Shown here: in pieces, positions 42,828-52,782 of the stretch
Position numbering within the stretch: the first letter of the stretch is position 1
How the letters are laid out: every line of letters starts with the position of its first letter
Source: an uncultured Eubacteriales bacterium
Lineage (GTDB): Bacteria; Bacillota; Clostridia; Saccharofermentanales; Fastidiosipilaceae
DNA length: 56,419 nucleotides
Direction: 5' to 3'
Assembly: GCA_902373515.1 (NCBI GenBank)
Contig: CABKML010000010.1
Location: 1-56,419 of the forward strand
The notes under the pieces: model-generated
Seen by the model: only the letters and a program-made list of their open reading frames with translations
Told to the model about the DNA's origin: nothing
The model's database searches: none
Translations under genes and position numbers: made by a program

Positions 42828-45494
42828 ATGAAACGTTTAGGCGTAAATGAGATACGTGAAGCATACTTAAGTTTTTTTGAAAGTAAAGGACATTTAAGAT
42901 TACCGAGTTTTTCGCTGGTTCCGAAAAATGATCCGTCGATTTTATTGATTAATGCCGGCATGACCCCGATGAAAGCTTATTTTCGCGGGGATGAGAAGCC
43001 GCCGCGCACCAGAGTTACAACTTGTCAAAAGTGCATTCGTACACCTGATATTGAACGTGTAGGCTTAACTTCGAGACATGGAACATTTTTCGAGATGCTG
43101 GGTAATTTCAGCTTCGGTGATTATTTCAAAGCGGAAGTTATTCCGTGGGCGTGGGAATTTTTGACAAAAGTTCTGGAAATTCCAAAAGATATACTTTATG
43201 TTACTATCTACGAAAAAGATGATGAAGCTTATGATATTTGGACGAAAAAAGTAGGAATTGACCCTACTCACGTCTTTAAAATGAGCAAAGCTGATAATTT
43301 CTGGGAGCATGGCACCGGTCCTTGCGGTCCGGACAGTGAAATTTTTGTCGATCGCGGTCCGCAATATGGTAAAGAAACGCCGCAACAGGGAATTCAACAG
43401 GATATCGGTGATCGTTATGTTGAGATCTGGAATTTGGTGTTTACCCAATTTGAGCATCAGGCTGACGGGACATATGCACCTTTGAAACAAAGAAATATTG
43501 ATACAGGTGCAGGTTTGGAACGTGTTGCTACAATTCTGCAGGGTGTTGATAACTTGTTCGAAGTAGATACGGTACGAGCTGTCCTGGATAAAGTTTGCGA
43601 AATTGCCGGTAAGAAGTACGGTGAGAATGAACGGGATGATATTTCTATTCGTGTAATAACCGACCATATTCGTTCTACAACTATGATGATTGCCGACGGT
43701 ATTACACCGAGCAACGAAGGACGCGGTTATGTTCTGCGCCGCCTGTTGCGTCGGGCAAGTCGTTGCGGCAGATTGTTGAATATCAAACGTCTTTTCTTGA
43801 CCGATTTAGCAGATGTTGTCATTAAATGTTCCGGTTCAGCTTATCCGGAATTAATCGAGCATCGTGATTTCATTATGGCTACAATCGAAGCGGAGGAGAA
43901 ACGCTTTGATCAGACAGTGGCTCAGGGACTTGATTTGCTGCAACAAACAATGAATGAAGTTAAGAAAAATAAGCAGCAAATTTTGCCGGGCGATGTGGTC
44001 TTCAAGTTACACGATACTTACGGCTTCCCGGTTGATTTAACGGCGGAAATTGCCCACGAAAACAAGCTTGATATTGATCGTGCCGGTTTTGATCGGGCGA
44101 TGCAGGTGCAAAAAGAGCGGGCACGTGAAGCAAGAAGAGCTAAATCCGACAGTTCCTGGATCAAGTCTGATTTAGCCAAAGAGCTGAAGGAGATGCCGGC
44201 GAGTATCTATACATGTTACGAAAAAACGAGCGACGAAGGCGTTTTGCAGGCAATTATTGTTGATGATCACGGCAGTAAAAAGTTGGTTAACGAATTGACT
44301 TGTACGGCTGATCCGGTTCCGGCTTATCTGATTTTTAATCAGACACCTTATTTTGCGGAAAATGGCGGCCAAATCGGTGATTCCGGTATGATCGGCAACA
44401 GTAAATCGATGATTCAGGTTAATAATTGTACCAAAACCATCCGTAAGGTTTATATTCATGATGCGGTCTTACAAAGCGGAACAATTAAAGTTGGAGATAA
44501 ATTCACTTTAACAGTCGATAAAGAGAGACGCGAAAAAATTAGAAAGAACCATACGGCAACTCACTTATTACATGCTGCTTTACGGGAAAAGTTCGGTAAG
44601 CAGCTGGTTCAATCAGGCTCTTTCGTCGGCCCTGATTATTTACGTTTCGATTTCAATCATCCGTGCGCTTTAACAACGCAGGAGATTAGAGAAATTGAAG
44701 AACGTGTTAATTGGGCGGTTATGCAGGATTGGCCCGTGCAGGTGGAGTTTATGAATATGGACGAAGCCAATAAGCGTGGAGCAATTCATCTCTTCGATGA
44801 AAAGTATGAAGAAAAGGTCAGAGTAGTGACAATGACTGACTATAGCGTCGAGCTTTGCGGCGGTACTCATCTTGATCATACTTCGCAGGTGGGATTTTTC
44901 CGGATTGTGGCTGAAACTTCAGCAGCTGCAGGCATTAGAAGAATTGACGCGGTCACAGGACCGGCAGCTTACCAATTATCGTTCAAAGAGCATGATGAGC
45001 TTGCAGCTTTATCTGCCGCTTTGAAAGCTCCGAGTAAGGAATTGCTTAATCGTGTTGCTCATTTGCAGGAACAGGTTAAGAATGGTGAGAAAAAATTACA
45101 CGATTTGGAACAAAAAATGTTGAACGGCGATAACGGTTCCAATTTAGCGAAAGAAGTGCAGGAATTAGGTGGAGTAAAGCTTTTGCTGCTGCAGGTTTCC
45201 GTCGGCTCGATTGAGGCTTTGAGGGAATTAGCTGATAATTATCGCAATAAATTGAATCCGGCAGTTGTTATGCTGTTCAATGTCAACGAAGGAAAATTGC
45301 AGTTGATCTGTATGATTTCCAAAGAATTGACGAATAAAGGTCTTAACGCTGTAGAGCTGATTAAGACGGCGACGACAGTTTGCGGCGGCGGTGGCGGCGG
45401 TCGACCGGATATGGCCCAGGCCGGCGGCAAAGATATTCAGGCTGTACCTGAGGCTATCAAAGCTGTCAGACAAAAGTTGACGGAAAAATTATAA
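42828..45494 (+). CDS. alaS: Alanyl-tRNA synthetase
   Basis: An 888-residue class II synthetase. The catalytic domain opens with FFESKGHLRLPSFSLVP and NAGMTPMKAYF; the editing domain carries the zinc motif HTATHLLHA and CGGTH; the C-Ala region ends with CGGGGGGRPDMAQAGGK. Full length for the family. The ATG at 42828 follows AGAGGATATG. It is 24 bases after the PP2C-like gene. No T-box leader is present. Confidence 0.97.
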   Translation: MKRLGVNEIREAYLSFFESKGHLRLPSFSLVPKNDPSILLINAGMTPMKAYFRGDEKPPRTRVTTCQKCIRTPDIERVGLTSRHGTFFEMLGNFSFGDYFKAEVIPWAWEFLTKVLEIPKDILYVTIYEKDDEAYDIWTKKVGIDPTHVFKMSKADNFWEHGTGPCGPDSEIFVDRGPQYGKETPQQGIQQDIGDRYVEIWNLVFTQFEHQADGTYAPLKQRNIDTGAGLERVATILQGVDNLFEVDTVRAVLDKVCEIAGKKYGENERDDISIRVITDHIRSTTMMIADGITPSNEGRGYVLRRLLRRASRCGRLLNIKRLFLTDLADVVIKCSGSAYPELIEHRDFIMATIEAEEKRFDQTVAQGLDLLQQTMNEVKKNKQQILPGDVVFKLHDTYGFPVDLTAEIAHENKLDIDRAGFDRAMQVQKERAREARRAKSDSSWIKSDLAKELKEMPASIYTCYEKTSDEGVLQAIIVDDHGSKKLVNELTCTADPVPAYLIFNQTPYFAENGGQIGDSGMIGNSKSMIQVNNCTKTIRKVYIHDAVLQSGTIKVGDKFTLTVDKERREKIRKNHTATHLLHAALREKFGKQLVQSGSFVGPDYLRFDFNHPCALTTQEIREIEERVNWAVMQDWPVQVEFMNMDEANKRGAIHLFDEKYEEKVRVVTMTDYSVELCGGTHLDHTSQVGFFRIVAETSAAAGIRRIDAVTGPAAYQLSFKEHDELAALSAALKAPSKELLNRVAHLQEQVKNGEKKLHDLEQKMLNGDNGSNLAKEVQELGGVKLLLLQVSVGSIEALRELADNYRNKLNPAVVMLFNVNEGKLQLICMISKELTNKGLNAVELIKTATTVCGGGGGGRPDMAQAGGKDIQAVPEAIKAVRQKLTEKL

Positions 45495-45502
45495 TGCAAG
45501 TG

Positions 45503-45530
45503 AGAACGGACAACAGAGGTTGTCCGTTCT
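45503..45530 (+). other. Perfect 12-base hairpin after alaS, no T-run
   Basis: AGAACGGACAAC (45503-45514) pairs perfectly with GTTGTCCGTTCT (45519-45530), loop AGAG. It is followed by TAATACGC, not a T-run, and lies 29 bases before the HIT gene start. It may be a weak terminator or an mRNA stability or processing element. Confidence 0.55.
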
Positions 45531-45558
45531 TAATACGCAATTTGTAGGAGGCGTTTTA

Positions 45559-45915
45559 ATGCAAAAGGAAGATTGCTTGTTTTGCAAAATGGCCCGTGGG
45601 GATATTCAGGTTAATAAAATTTATGAGAACGAAAGTTTATTCGTAATTAACGATATCCATCCGCAAGCCGAAGTACATCGTTTGATTATTTTCAAACAGC
45701 ATTACGATAATTTTTTGGATCCGAAAATTCAAACAACTGAGGGTCGGGCAGATATGGCTGCTTTGGTACAGGCAATTCCGAAAATTGCTGAAATCGGCAA
45801 TTTAGCAGAATCCGGCTTCCGTATTATTCAAAATAACGGCGCAGGTGTCGGCCAGTCAGTTATGCATATGCATTTTCATTTCATGTATGATCCGAAGTTT
45901 AAGGATCAACTGTAA
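45559..45915 (+). CDS. HIT family nucleotide-binding protein
   Basis: A 118-residue histidine-triad protein. CLFCKMARGDIQ is the N-terminal Cys-x2-Cys segment, and QSVMHMHFHFM is the histidine triad. Members hydrolyse AMP conjugates such as adenosine phosphoramidates or aminoacyl-AMP; placement directly after alaS would fit disposal of aminoacyl-adenylates, but that is only an inference. ATG 45559 follows TAGGAGG; an upstream TTG at 45520 lies within the hairpin region and is not used. Confidence 0.92.
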   Translation: MQKEDCLFCKMARGDIQVNKIYENESLFVINDIHPQAEVHRLIIFKQHYDNFLDPKIQTTEGRADMAALVQAIPKIAEIGNLAESGFRIIQNNGAGVGQSVMHMHFHFMYDPKFKDQL

Positions 45916-45954
45916 CGAGTATTAGATTTTGTTCAATAGTGGAGGCTTTGAACT

Positions 45955-47418
45955 ATGAGATATATGGATAATCGTATAATGTTGATGGATTTGTATGAGC
46001 TGACTATGGCGCAAGCGTGGTTGGATCAGGGAAAAGAAGACTTGGAAGCCTGCTTTGAAGTATTTTTTCGTAAAGTACCGGAAGACGGCGGATATGCTAT
46101 TATGGGCGGCGTGGAAGATTTGGTTAATTTCTTGCAGGAGACGAAATTTACTGAAGAAAATTTGCAATATTTAGCTTCTACCGGACTTTTTAACAGTCGT
46201 TTTTTGGACTATTTGCGTCATATGGATTTTCGTTGCTCCGTTTATGCCGTGAAAGAAGGCAGTGTGGTATTCCCGCGTGAGCCGCTTGTTAAAGTTGTCG
46301 GACCGATTATTCAGGCTCAAATTTTGGAAACGATGATATTGCTTTTAGTTAATCATCAGAGTCTGATTTCAACTAAAGCTTCAAGATTACGCTTAGTGGC
46401 CGGCAAACGTCAGGTTTTAGAGTTCGGCGCCAGAAGAGCTCAAGGTTATACAGCCGCTTTGATGGGTGCCAGAGCTGCTTATATCGGCGGTATGGACGGA
46501 AGTTCCTGCTTAGCCAGCGGTGAATTTTATCATGTGCCGGTGGGCGGTACAATGGCGCACAGCTTTGTCCAGTCTTTTCCGACAGAATATGATGCCTTTG
46601 TTGCGTATGCCGACAGCTTCCCGGATAACACCGTTCTTTTGGTTGATACGTACAATGTTTTGAAATCCGGTGTGCCCAACGCTATTTTGGTAGAGAAAAA
46701 TGTTTTAGCTCCCAAGGGTAAGCATCTTAAAGGTATCAGAATTGATAGCGGCGATTTAACTTGGTTGACGCAGGAAGCACGTAAAATGCTGGATGCAGCC
46801 GGCTTGACTGATGTTAAGATTACAGTTTCCAATTCCTTGGATGAATATATTATCAGAGATTTACAGATGCAGGATGCTAAAATTGACAGCTACGGTGTGG
46901 GCGAACGTCTGATTACCGCTCGTAATGAGCCTGTATTCGGCGGCGTTTATAAGTTGACCGGTATCAGAAAAGCCGGCGAGAAAAACTTTACTCCGAAGAT
47001 GAAAATTTCGGAAAACCCTGAAAAAACAACTAATCCGGGCGAAAAGAATCTGCTGCGTTTCTATGATTTGGAAACCGGTAAAGCCATGGCCGATTTAATC
47101 TTGTTGGCTGATGAGGATTTAACTCCTTATTATCAGGGAGAAGCAGTTGAGATTTTCGATCCGGTACAAACTTGGAAACGTAAAACTTTAACTAATTATC
47201 GTGTCAGAAATATGTTGGAACCTTTGATGGAAAAGGGTGTTGTGGTAGCGAAGAAATACAGTTTGCCCGAGTTGCGAGAGTTTTGTCGCCAGGAATTGGA
47301 AACACTTTGGCCGACGATTAAGCGCTTCGAAAATCCGCAGACGTATTATGTCGACTTATCGGCAAAATTATGGCAGGTAAAAGACGAGTTCTTACGTTCG
47401 CATCAAATGCATCATTAA
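45955..47418 (+). CDS. pncB: Nicotinate phosphoribosyltransferase
   Basis: A 487-residue enzyme joining nicotinate and PRPP to make nicotinate mononucleotide in NAD salvage. LMDLYELTMAQAW, FFRKVPEDGGYAI, EFGARRAQG, VPVGGTMAHSF (with the conserved His) and RIDSGDL are family signatures. Length fits the long (about 480 residues) bacterial type. GGAGG precedes ATG 45955; a second ATG at 45964 is possible. Confidence 0.95.
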   Translation: MRYMDNRIMLMDLYELTMAQAWLDQGKEDLEACFEVFFRKVPEDGGYAIMGGVEDLVNFLQETKFTEENLQYLASTGLFNSRFLDYLRHMDFRCSVYAVKEGSVVFPREPLVKVVGPIIQAQILETMILLLVNHQSLISTKASRLRLVAGKRQVLEFGARRAQGYTAALMGARAAYIGGMDGSSCLASGEFYHVPVGGTMAHSFVQSFPTEYDAFVAYADSFPDNTVLLVDTYNVLKSGVPNAILVEKNVLAPKGKHLKGIRIDSGDLTWLTQEARKMLDAAGLTDVKITVSNSLDEYIIRDLQMQDAKIDSYGVGERLITARNEPVFGGVYKLTGIRKAGEKNFTPKMKISENPEKTTNPGEKNLLRFYDLETGKAMADLILLADEDLTPYYQGEAVEIFDPVQTWKRKTLTNYRVRNMLEPLMEKGVVVAKKYSLPELREFCRQELETLWPTIKRFENPQTYYVDLSAKLWQVKDEFLRSHQMHH

Positions 47419-47445
47419 ATTAATAATTAGAAAGATTGGAAAATT

Positions 47446-48066
47446 ATGAGTAATTTATATGCTGATCCGGTCAAAATTTTAGTAGTGGCCGCCTCGGAAG
47501 ATCAATTGCAAAAGTTGCCTGCATTACCGCAGAATAACTCTTTGAATTTGCAGGAAGCTGCTGATTTACAAGCTGAGCTTGCCCCGACGAATTATATGGA
47601 ATTGGAACTTTATCCGCATTTAGCTCCCAATACGGTAAAAAATTTCATCAGCTTGGTAAAAAAAGGATTTTATGACGGCTTGATCTTTCACCGAGTTATC
47701 AAAGGTTTTATGATTCAAGGCGGTTGTCCTGAAGGTACGGGAATGGGAGGCCCGGGATATTGCATAAAAGGTGAATTCAGAAGCAATAATTATCAAAACC
47801 CGTTGCAGCATGAACGTGGTGTAATTTCCATGGCTCGAGCTATGAGTCCGGATTCTGCCGGTTCACAATTTTTTATTATGCATGCCGCTGCTCCTCATTT
47901 AGACGGACAATATGCAGCTTTCGGACGTTTAGTCGGTACAACTGCCTGCTTGGACAGAATTGCGGAAACTCAGGTAGACTATCAGGATCGGCCTTTGCAA
48001 AATCAGGTAATGAGTCATATTTACGTAATAGGAAATGTTGACTTGGGCGAACCTGAAAAAATTTAA
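47446..48066 (+). CDS. Cyclophilin-type peptidyl-prolyl isomerase, cytoplasmic
   Basis: A 206-residue protein without a signal peptide. An N-terminal stretch of about 40 residues precedes the cyclophilin domain, which shows LIFHRVIKGFMIQGG (catalytic Arg), GYCIKGEF, SAGSQFFIMHAAAPHLDGQYAAFGRL. It complements the exported cyclophilin at 36414. It lies between pncB and metG with short gaps, probably in one transcript. Confidence 0.92.
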   Translation: MSNLYADPVKILVVAASEDQLQKLPALPQNNSLNLQEAADLQAELAPTNYMELELYPHLAPNTVKNFISLVKKGFYDGLIFHRVIKGFMIQGGCPEGTGMGGPGYCIKGEFRSNNYQNPLQHERGVISMARAMSPDSAGSQFFIMHAAAPHLDGQYAAFGRLVGTTACLDRIAETQVDYQDRPLQNQVMSHIYVIGNVDLGEPEKI

Positions 48067-48087
48067 GTAAGGTGTAGAAGAGCAATT

Positions 48088-50082
48088 ATGAGTGATAAAT
48101 TTTACATTTCAACTCCGATTTATTATCCCAGTAATAAGTTGCATATCGGTAACAGTTATACAACGGTGCTGGCGGATTATATAGCTCGTTATGAACGTTT
48201 GCGCGGTAAAGAAGTGTTCTTTTTAACAGGAACGGACGAGCACGGACAAAAAATTGAGAAAAAGGCGACTGAAAGACATTTGGCGCCTCGGGCTTTTACG
48301 GATGAAGTTGTTGCCTGGATTAAAGAATTATGGCGAAGTTTAGATATCTCTTACGATTATTATATTCGTACCGTTGATGAAGACCATTGCCGACGGGTGC
48401 AGATGATATTCCAAAAATTGTATGATCAGGGCGATATTTACAAGGGCGCTTATCAAGGTTGGTATTGCACACCTTGCGAAACTTTTTGGACGGGAACACA
48501 GCTCCTTGCGGGAAATTTGTGCCCTGATTGTAATCGTCCGGTTGAAACGGCACAGGAAGAATGCTATTTTTTCCGTTTGTCCAAATATCAGGACCGACTT
48601 TTGCAGCTTTACAAAGAAAGACCGGATTTTTTGGTTCCGACAGCCAGAGTTAATGAGATGGTGAAAAATTTCATTGAACCGGGTTTGCAGGATCTGGCCG
48701 TTTCGCGTACTTCTTTTAAGTGGGGAGTGCCGGTACCTTTTGATCCTAAGCATGTTATTTACGTTTGGATTGATGCTTTGAGTAATTATATTACGGCTTT
48801 GCATTATCCGGATGAGCGGCAGACACTGCCGGACATTTGGCAAAATTCTTTGCAATTACTGGGTAAAGATATTGTGCGTTTTCACGCTATTATTTGGCCG
48901 GCTTTATTAATGGCCCTGAATTTGCCTTTGCCGAAAAAGCTGTATGCACACGGTTGGTTGATGTTCAAAGATGACAAGATGAGTAAATCAAAAGGCAATG
49001 TTGTTGATCCTTTGATCTTGACGCAGCGTTACGGAGTCGATGCTATTCGTTATTATTTGTTGAGTGAATTACCGTACGGGGCGGACGGACACTTCTCTAA
49101 TGAATCTTTGATTGAACGTATTAATATTAATCTGGCTAATGATCTGGGAAATCTCTATTCACGCAGTTTAGCTATGTTTGTGAAATATTTTGCCGGAGAA
49201 ATACCGCAGGATTTAAAGCCCGAAGCGACTGCTTTTGATGCTGATTTGGAGCAGACTTTGGTTAAACAAATAAGTATTTATCATCGCTGCTTCAAGGAAA
49301 ATCAGTATTCCAACAGCTTGGCGGCCATATTTGTTTTAATCCAACGCGCAAATAAGTATATCGACGAAACTTCGCCCTGGGTTTTAGCTAAGCAGGAAGA
49401 TAAAAAGGCAGAACTTTTATCCGTTATATTGCATTTGTTGGAGACTTTGCGGCAAATAGCCCTGTGTTTATATCCGGCTATGCCGTCTTCCATGTTGCGT
49501 ATATTGAGCGGATTGGGTCAGGCGACGGACAAAACGAATTTAATTGCGCAATTCAAAGAGGTCGGCAGTTGGCATAATTTCTCCTGTCAAGGGACTTTGC
49601 AGACCAGCGAACCGATTTTCCCGCGCTTGGATATGCAGAAGGAAATCGACTACCTTAACGGCTTGCTGGAAGCTCAAAAAGCAGCTGCTCAGGCCAAACA
49701 GGAGCCGGAAAAACAAACTGCTGCAAAAGTTCAATCCGAATCGGAGGAGAAACAGACTGTAGAGTTGAGTGATTTTGCCAAATTGGATCTGCGTATCGGT
49801 ACGGTAGTTAAATGTGAAAGAGTTGCCAAATCGGATAAATTGTTGCATGAAACAATTAATATCGGTAATGACCGTTTGCTCAGTGTCGTTTCAGGTATTG
49901 CCCGATATTATACGCCGGAGGAGATGCTCGGCAAGCAGGTAGTCCTGTTGTGTAATTTACCGGCGCGTAAGTTAAAAGGAATTGTTTCCGAAGCGATGCT
50001 TTTGACGGCAGAAAATCCTGATGGCAGCATCCGTTTATTGACAGTTGCCGATAAAGTTCAGGACGGAGCAATTATAGCTTGA
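48088..50082 (+). CDS. metG: Methionyl-tRNA synthetase with C-terminal tRNA-binding domain
   Basis: A 664-residue class I synthetase. YYPSNKLHIGNSYT holds the HIGH-type motif, CTPCETFW...CPDCNRP gives a four-Cys zinc knuckle, and KMSKSKGN is the KMSKS loop. A Lys/Glu/Ala-rich linker (about 525-560) leads to the EMAP-II-like tRNA-binding domain, starting LSDFAKLDLRIGTVV. ATG 48088 follows AAGGTG. tatD follows, as in many Firmicutes. Confidence 0.96.
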   Translation: MSDKFYISTPIYYPSNKLHIGNSYTTVLADYIARYERLRGKEVFFLTGTDEHGQKIEKKATERHLAPRAFTDEVVAWIKELWRSLDISYDYYIRTVDEDHCRRVQMIFQKLYDQGDIYKGAYQGWYCTPCETFWTGTQLLAGNLCPDCNRPVETAQEECYFFRLSKYQDRLLQLYKERPDFLVPTARVNEMVKNFIEPGLQDLAVSRTSFKWGVPVPFDPKHVIYVWIDALSNYITALHYPDERQTLPDIWQNSLQLLGKDIVRFHAIIWPALLMALNLPLPKKLYAHGWLMFKDDKMSKSKGNVVDPLILTQRYGVDAIRYYLLSELPYGADGHFSNESLIERININLANDLGNLYSRSLAMFVKYFAGEIPQDLKPEATAFDADLEQTLVKQISIYHRCFKENQYSNSLAAIFVLIQRANKYIDETSPWVLAKQEDKKAELLSVILHLLETLRQIALCLYPAMPSSMLRILSGLGQATDKTNLIAQFKEVGSWHNFSCQGTLQTSEPIFPRLDMQKEIDYLNGLLEAQKAAAQAKQEPEKQTAAKVQSESEEKQTVELSDFAKLDLRIGTVVKCERVAKSDKLLHETINIGNDRLLSVVSGIARYYTPEEMLGKQVVLLCNLPARKLKGIVSEAMLLTAENPDGSIRLLTVADKVQDGAIIA

Positions 50083-50097
50083 GTTTAAGCAAAGATA

Positions 50098-50145
50098 AAA
50101 TAACCGGAGTTGCTGCCCAGCCTTCGGTTATTTCTTTAATTTTAT
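50098..50145 (+). terminator. Terminator between metG and tatD
   Basis: AAATAACCG (50098-50106) pairs with CGGTTATTT (50125-50133), followed by a T-rich stretch. The 18-base loop can pair internally. Confidence 0.6.
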
Positions 50146-50161
50146 TCGCCCGGAGGAATAT

Positions 50162-51088
50162 ATGAGTAAAGAAAAACAACATGCGGCTCAAGTTGCCGCT
50201 CGTAATTTTATTATTAATAATCTTCCGGCTTATGACAGCCATACCCATATTCATGACCCGGAATTTCAAGCCGATTATCATAGCGTTATAGCACGAGCAC
50301 ATGCGGCGAATATCAAACAGATGCTGTTGCCTTGTGACGACTTGCAATCATGCAAAAGAACTTTAAGTTTCCACGCTTCTTTGTCTGCGCAGGAAAAAAA
50401 GCTGGTACGGTATGCTTTAGGCTATCATCCGCATGCGGCGGAGGATTATTGCTTGAATAACGGTTATGCAGAATTGGTAAAACTGGCCGGCGAATTTTCT
50501 CTTGTCGCTCGGACTTCCTCGGATAATTCAGCTGATCGATTTGTTAGCGATGCCGGCAAACCTATTTTAGCGGCCGTAGGGGAAATAGGCTTGGATTACT
50601 ATTATGATAATTCCCCGCGCGCCTTACAAAAACGCGCTTTTTACGAGCAGCTGGCATGGGCTGCAGAACTTAAATTACCTTTGAGTATCCATACGCGAGA
50701 AGCTTTCAGTGATACTTTAGATATATTACAGTCTGCTTTTAAAAATAATTTGTTGCTATCTTCGCCCGGTGTGATTCATTGTTATTCCGGTTCCAAAGAA
50801 TTTGCCAAACGTTTATTGGAAATGGGATTTTACTTGGGATTTGACGGCCCGATAACTTTTAAAAATGCCAGAGTGGCACCGGAAGTTATAGAGTATTGTC
50901 CTCTAAGCCGGATATTAATAGAAACTGACGCACCATATCTTACCCCTGAACCTTTCAGAGGAGAAAGAAACGAACCGGCGAATGTAAAACTTGTTTTGCA
51001 AAAAATTGCTGAAATTAAGAACGTAGCGCCGGAAGAGGTGGCAAGAGTAATATACGATAATGCAGTTCGACTTTTCGGCATTAATTAG
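50162..51088 (+). CDS. tatD: TatD family metal-dependent hydrolase (deoxyribonuclease)
   Basis: A 308-residue TIM-barrel enzyme. Metal ligands are visible: DSHTHIHD (HxH), GEIGLDYYYD (Glu), SIHTREAF (His), VIHCYSGS (His) and ETDAPYL (Asp). An insert of about 30 residues (near 95-130) makes it longer than the usual 260 residues. TatD enzymes are 3'-5' DNases linked to repair and DNA turnover. ATG 50162 follows CGGAGGAAT. Confidence 0.93.
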   Translation: MSKEKQHAAQVAARNFIINNLPAYDSHTHIHDPEFQADYHSVIARAHAANIKQMLLPCDDLQSCKRTLSFHASLSAQEKKLVRYALGYHPHAAEDYCLNNGYAELVKLAGEFSLVARTSSDNSADRFVSDAGKPILAAVGEIGLDYYYDNSPRALQKRAFYEQLAWAAELKLPLSIHTREAFSDTLDILQSAFKNNLLLSSPGVIHCYSGSKEFAKRLLEMGFYLGFDGPITFKNARVAPEVIEYCPLSRILIETDAPYLTPEPFRGERNEPANVKLVLQKIAEIKNVAPEEVARVIYDNAVRLFGIN

Positions 51089-51089
51089 G

Positions 51090-51117
51090 TTGATTTTCAC
51101 AAATTAAGACCTATAAT
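51090..51117 (+). promoter_or_regulatory. Promoter of aspA
   Basis: TTGATT (51090-51095), 16 bases, TATAAT (51112-51117). Just downstream TTAGTAA occurs twice nine bases apart (around 51121-51136), which could be a regulatory repeat. Confidence 0.6.
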
Positions 51118-51172
51118 TTATTAGTAATCTTAGTAAATTATACAAAAAGATTTGCTGACAGGTAGGTAAGAA

Positions 51173-52759
51173 ATGAGTGATTTTAAGCAGGAAGTTGTTG
51201 AGAAGTTATTACACAATACATTTAATGAAGCTAATATTCCGTCAGATTGGCATAAACCGGAAGAACAGGCTAACTTGGCAATCGGAGTAATTTTAAGCAA
51301 ACAAGAAAAAAAACCTGATTTTGCTTATCGTTTGGAAAGTGATTCAATCGGCGAAAAGAAAGTTGCCAAGAACGCTTATTATGGTGTCCAGACTTTGCGC
51401 GGTGCAATTAATTTCCCTATTACCGGCATGAGAATGCATCGTTATTTAATCGATTCTGTCGCTGAGATTAAGAAAGCAGCAGCTATAACTAACTATACTG
51501 CCGGCCGTTTGGACGAGGAGCGGGCAACTGCTATCAGTCAGGCTTGTGATGAAATAGTTGCCGGTTATCTACATGATCAATTCATTGTTGATCCGATTCA
51601 AGGCGGTGCCGGTACGTCGCTGAATATGAATGCCAATGAGGTAATTGCCAATCGTGCCATTGAAATTTTGGGAGGCGAAAAAGGCGATTATTCTATTGTT
51701 CATCCCAATGACCACGTTAATTTCGCGCAGTCGACTAATGATGTATTTCCCAGCTGCGGCAAAATGACGGCCATTAAACTGATTTTGGAAGCACAGAAAG
51801 CTTTAAATGATTTAGCTTCTGCTTTGCAGGCCAAAGCGAAAGAATTTGATAACGTTCTGAAAATGGGACGTACACAGTTACAGGATGCCGTACCTATTCG
51901 TTTAGGACAGGAATTTTCGGCTTATGCTGCAGCTGTACAAAGAGATATCAAGAGATTTGATAAAGCCGTTTCCTGTTTGGCGGATTTGCCTATGGGCGGT
52001 ACGGCGATCGGTACGGGCTTAAATGCCGATATTAATTATGTTAATAATATCGTGCCGAATATTGTCGCTATTTCACATCTGCCTTTGAGACAGGCGGAAA
52101 ATTTAGTTGATGCTACGCAAAATCTGGACGGTTATGTGGAAGCGTCCGGAATTATCAAGACATGTGCCGTTAATTTATCAAAAATGTGTAATGATTTACG
52201 TTTGTTGAGCAGCGGACCGCGTTGCGGCTTTGCCGAGATTAATTTACCGTCGATGCAAAACGGCTCTTCAATAATGCCCGGAAAAGTTAATCCGGTAATC
52301 CCGGAAGTGGTTAATCAGGTAGCATTTAATATTATAGGCAACGATACAACTATTACTTTAGCTTGTGAAGCCGGACAAATGGAATTGAATGCTTTTGAAC
52401 CGGTTATTTTTTATAACTTATTCCAATCGGCGGAAACTTTAACGCATGCTGTCAGAACTTTGATTGACAATTGTATTAACGGTATAAGTGTGAATGAAGA
52501 ACGTTGTCGGGATCTGGTCAATCATTCCATCGGCATAGTTACTGCACTTAATCCTTATATCGGTTATAAAAACGCTGCCAAGATTGCTAAAGAAGCGCAA
52601 AAAACAGGAAGACAGGTCGGCGAATTGATTTTGGAGAATAAGTTGTTGAGTTCTAAGCAGTTAGAAACTTTAATGAATCCGCAAAACATGACCGGACCGG
52701 GAATCAGCGGCGATACAAGTGAATGGCAAAAACATTATCATTTGAAAAACAAGCATTAA
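51173..52759 (+). CDS. aspA: Aspartate ammonia-lyase with N-terminal extension
   Basis: A 528-residue homotetrameric lyase interconverting aspartate with fumarate and ammonia. Signature GSSIMPGKVNP places the catalytic Ser at 365; with AYYGVQT at 68-74 both fit E. coli AspA at a constant offset of 47, so the core is complete and the first 47 residues are extra. That extension (rich in Lys, Glu, Asn and Trp, with HNTFNEANIPSDWHKPEEQ) is not a signal peptide and I do not recognise it. A GGTAGGTAAG site precedes ATG 51173. The gene has its own promoter and terminator. Confidence 0.93.
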   Translation: MSDFKQEVVEKLLHNTFNEANIPSDWHKPEEQANLAIGVILSKQEKKPDFAYRLESDSIGEKKVAKNAYYGVQTLRGAINFPITGMRMHRYLIDSVAEIKKAAAITNYTAGRLDEERATAISQACDEIVAGYLHDQFIVDPIQGGAGTSLNMNANEVIANRAIEILGGEKGDYSIVHPNDHVNFAQSTNDVFPSCGKMTAIKLILEAQKALNDLASALQAKAKEFDNVLKMGRTQLQDAVPIRLGQEFSAYAAAVQRDIKRFDKAVSCLADLPMGGTAIGTGLNADINYVNNIVPNIVAISHLPLRQAENLVDATQNLDGYVEASGIIKTCAVNLSKMCNDLRLLSSGPRCGFAEINLPSMQNGSSIMPGKVNPVIPEVVNQVAFNIIGNDTTITLACEAGQMELNAFEPVIFYNLFQSAETLTHAVRTLIDNCINGISVNEERCRDLVNHSIGIVTALNPYIGYKNAAKIAKEAQKTGRQVGELILENKLLSSKQLETLMNPQNMTGPGISGDTSEWQKHYHLKNKH

Positions 52760-52782
52760 TGAAAGCCGGATTAAAACTATTT

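Noticed and set aside
43065..43667. A 200-codon minus-strand ORF inside alaS, and a similar 159-codon one at 22757-23236 inside ispH-rpsA
   Set aside because: Each lies wholly within a well-supported gene, has no ribosome site or recognisable motif, and shows Ile/Asn/Phe-rich composition typical of antisense frames.
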